In this document: positions 5,837 through 7,015 of the stretch, in pieces
Position numbering within the stretch: the stretch's first letter is position 1
Layout of the letters: each line of letters opens with the position of its first letter
Assembly (NCBI GenBank): GCA_027063545.1
Contig: JAMORN010000139.1
Location: forward strand, 1-7,015
Source: a bacterium
Lineage (GTDB): Bacteria; JAMORN01
Reading direction: 5' to 3'
Length of the DNA stretch: 7,015 nucleotides
Made by a program: the position numbers and the translations under genes
Notes under the pieces: model-generated
What the model saw: the letters and a program-made list of their open reading frames with translations, nothing else
Databases searched by the model: none
Told to the model about the DNA's origin: nothing

Positions 5837-7015
5837 TTATTTGATATATAATTCTCTTGGAGTGTAGTTTGTATGTAGGAGTTTATGTGCCTTCGGCCCA
5901 TTTGGACGGCCTAAGTATTCTTTATAAAGTTGTTGTATATATGGATTTTCATGGGAACATCTAATTTTTGCTTTTTCATCATCAGTATAAAGGCCTGCAG
6001 CTCTTTTTGCTCTTATTTCATCAGTTGCTCCATATGGCTGTCCACCTCCGCCAACACATCCTCCGCGACAAGCCATAACCTCAATAAAGTGATATGGGGT
6101 TGGTTCACCTTTTTTCTTTGCTTCTAATACTTTCTTTAATACATATTCTACGTTAGCAAGACCATGTGCAACAACAATTTTAATTTTTGTACCTTTTATA
6201 TCTATTTCTGCTTCTTTAACCCCTTTTAGTCCTCTGACTTGTTCAAATTCAACTTTTGGTAGTTTTTCTTTAGTTATATAATAATAAGCAGTTCTTAATG
6301 CAGCTTCCATTACTCCACCTGTTACTCCAAATATTGTACCAGCACCGGAGTAGTATCCTAAAATGTTATCTGCTTCCTCATCCTCTAAATTCAATACATC
6401 AATACCTGAAGATTTTGCCATTCTAACAAGTTCTCTTGTTGTTAAAACTACATCAATATCCTGATAACCACTAGCAAACATTTCATTAGATCTTGTTATT
6501 TCATATTTTTTAGCCGTACATGGCATTATAGATACCATAAAAATTTTACTAGGATCAATATTATTTTTTTCTGCATAGTATGTTTTTGCTAACACCCCAA
6601 CCATCTCATGAGGAGATTTAGCAGTAGAAAAATGCTCTATAAGTTCATGATAATATTTTTCCAGATAATCTACCCAGGAAGGACAACAACTTGTAATAAG
6701 TGGGAGTTTTTCTGGTTCATTTAAGAATCTATGAACAAACTCTGTCGCTTCTTCTATTATTGTTAAGTCTGCCCCAAAATTAGTATCAAATACAGCCTTA
6801 AATCCTAATCTTCTAAGTAAAGCATATATTTTTCCTGTTAATAATGTTCCTGGTTCAAGCCCAAAACCTTCTCCAAAAGCAACTCTTACGGCAGGGGCTA
6901 TTTGAACAACAGGATATTTATCAGGATCTCTCAATCCTTCCCAAACTTCTTCTACCTGATCTTTTTCAACAATAGCACCAACCGGACAATGAGCACTACA
7001 TTGACCACATTTTAC
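5837..7015 (-). CDS. hydA: [FeFe]-hydrogenase catalytic subunit, HydA/HndD type, 5' end outside window
   Basis: The frame is open from the right edge to TAA at 5837-5839, giving 392 visible residues (numbered from the edge). It makes or consumes H2 at the H-cluster in the cytoplasm, usually as part of a ferredoxin/NAD(P)-linked complex. Residues 3-15 (CGQC...HCPVGAI) end a [4Fe-4S] ferredoxin domain whose first Cys is just outside the window. The H-domain carries L1 TSCCPSW at 108-114 (Cys110 proton relay, Cys111 ligand), L2 MPCTAKKYE at 164-172 (Cys166) and L3 MACRGGCVGGGGQP from 314 (Cys316, Cys320). Cys111-Cys166 spacing of 55 equals that of the Clostridium pasteurianum CpI enzyme. Glu89 and Glu92 match its proton-path Glu279 and Glu282. 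The C-terminal small-subunit-like region, about 329-392 (RAAGLY, then HENPYIQQLYKEYLG), completes the fold. This suits a trimeric or NAD(P)-linked group A enzyme; partner genes would lie beyond the right edge. An in-frame TTG at 6934 is not the start. Confidence 0.95.
   Translation of the reverse strand, partial: VKCGQCSAHCPVGAIVEKDQVEEVWEGLRDPDKYPVVQIAPAVRVAFGEGFGLEPGTLLTGKIYALLRRLGFKAVFDTNFGADLTIIEEATEFVHRFLNEPEKLPLITSCCPSWVDYLEKYYHELIEHFSTAKSPHEMVGVLAKTYYAEKNNIDPSKIFMVSIMPCTAKKYEITRSNEMFASGYQDIDVVLTTRELVRMAKSSGIDVLNLEDEEADNILGYYSGAGTIFGVTGGVMEAALRTAYYYITKEKLPKVEFEQVRGLKGVKEAEIDIKGTKIKIVVAHGLANVEYVLKKVLEAKKKGEPTPYHFIEVMACRGGCVGGGGQPYGATDEIRAKRAAGLYTDDEKAKIRCSHENPYIQQLYKEYLGRPNGPKAHKLLHTNYTPRELYIK

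Noticed and set aside
5930-6127. 65-aa open frame on the + strand
   Set aside because: It lies wholly antisense to the conserved L3 motif region of the hydrogenase and has low-complexity Phe/Ser/Cys composition with no ribosome-binding site; it is a shadow of that gene.
6932-6934. TTG as start of the hydrogenase gene
   Set aside because: The 27 codons upstream encode a ferredoxin-type Cys motif that belongs to this enzyme family, so the true start is beyond 7015.
1-7015. CRISPR arrays, transposase genes, insertion-sequence ends, tRNA or rRNA genes
   Set aside because: No regularly spaced direct repeats, no transposase-like protein, and no cloverleaf or conserved rRNA stretches were seen on either strand.

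Overview
The window is strongly AT-rich, gene-dense bacterial chromosome. Codons favour AGA, ATA, AAA and TTA, and only about 130 bases lie outside genes. An Omp85-type outer-membrane protein, a probable second beta-barrel protein and an LpxL/HtrB-type acyltransferase point to a diderm (Gram-negative-type) cell. The [FeFe]-hydrogenase at the right edge points to an anaerobic, hydrogen-metabolising or fermentative lifestyle. The sequence alone does not fix the lineage. A low-GC uncultured diderm phylum (for example WOR-3-like or Cloacimonadota-like) or a low-GC spirochaete would fit, but this is only inference.

Left part (1-2256, + strand): the 3' end of a probable outer-membrane beta-barrel gene overlaps by 40 bp a complete Omp85-superfamily gene with a signal peptide, about two to three POTRA-like domains, a compact barrel and the VRGY signature. 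The pair looks co-transcribed.

Middle (2240-5174, - strand): a tightly packed four-gene operon is read right to left. It encodes a 92-aa two-helix membrane protein with an acidic tail, an LpxL/HtrB-like lipid A acyltransferase, HflK and HflC. Gaps are 9-12 bp or overlaps of 17 bp. HflK and HflC form the inner-membrane SPFH complex that is known to modulate the FtsH protease. The end of hflC overlaps the end of the convergent Omp85 gene by 17 bp.

Right part (5229-7015): a secreted staphylococcal-nuclease-type endonuclease on the + strand, with a strong ribosome-binding site, diverges from the operon across a 54-bp spacer. It ends inside a GC-rich bidirectional terminator hairpin followed by an unusual purine tract. 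Converging on the same terminator from the right is the C-terminal part of a ferredoxin-domain [FeFe]-hydrogenase catalytic subunit (HydA/HndD type). All H-cluster ligands are present; the gene runs off the window.

The common theme is the cell envelope: outer-membrane assembly or export, lipid A acylation, membrane protease control and an exported nuclease, next to one energy-metabolism gene. I see no CRISPR array, mobile element, tRNA or rRNA, and no clear evidence of an undescribed multi-gene system. The most distinctive items are the LpxL-HflK-HflC operon, the overlapping outer-membrane gene pair, and the GC-rich terminator with its purine tract.
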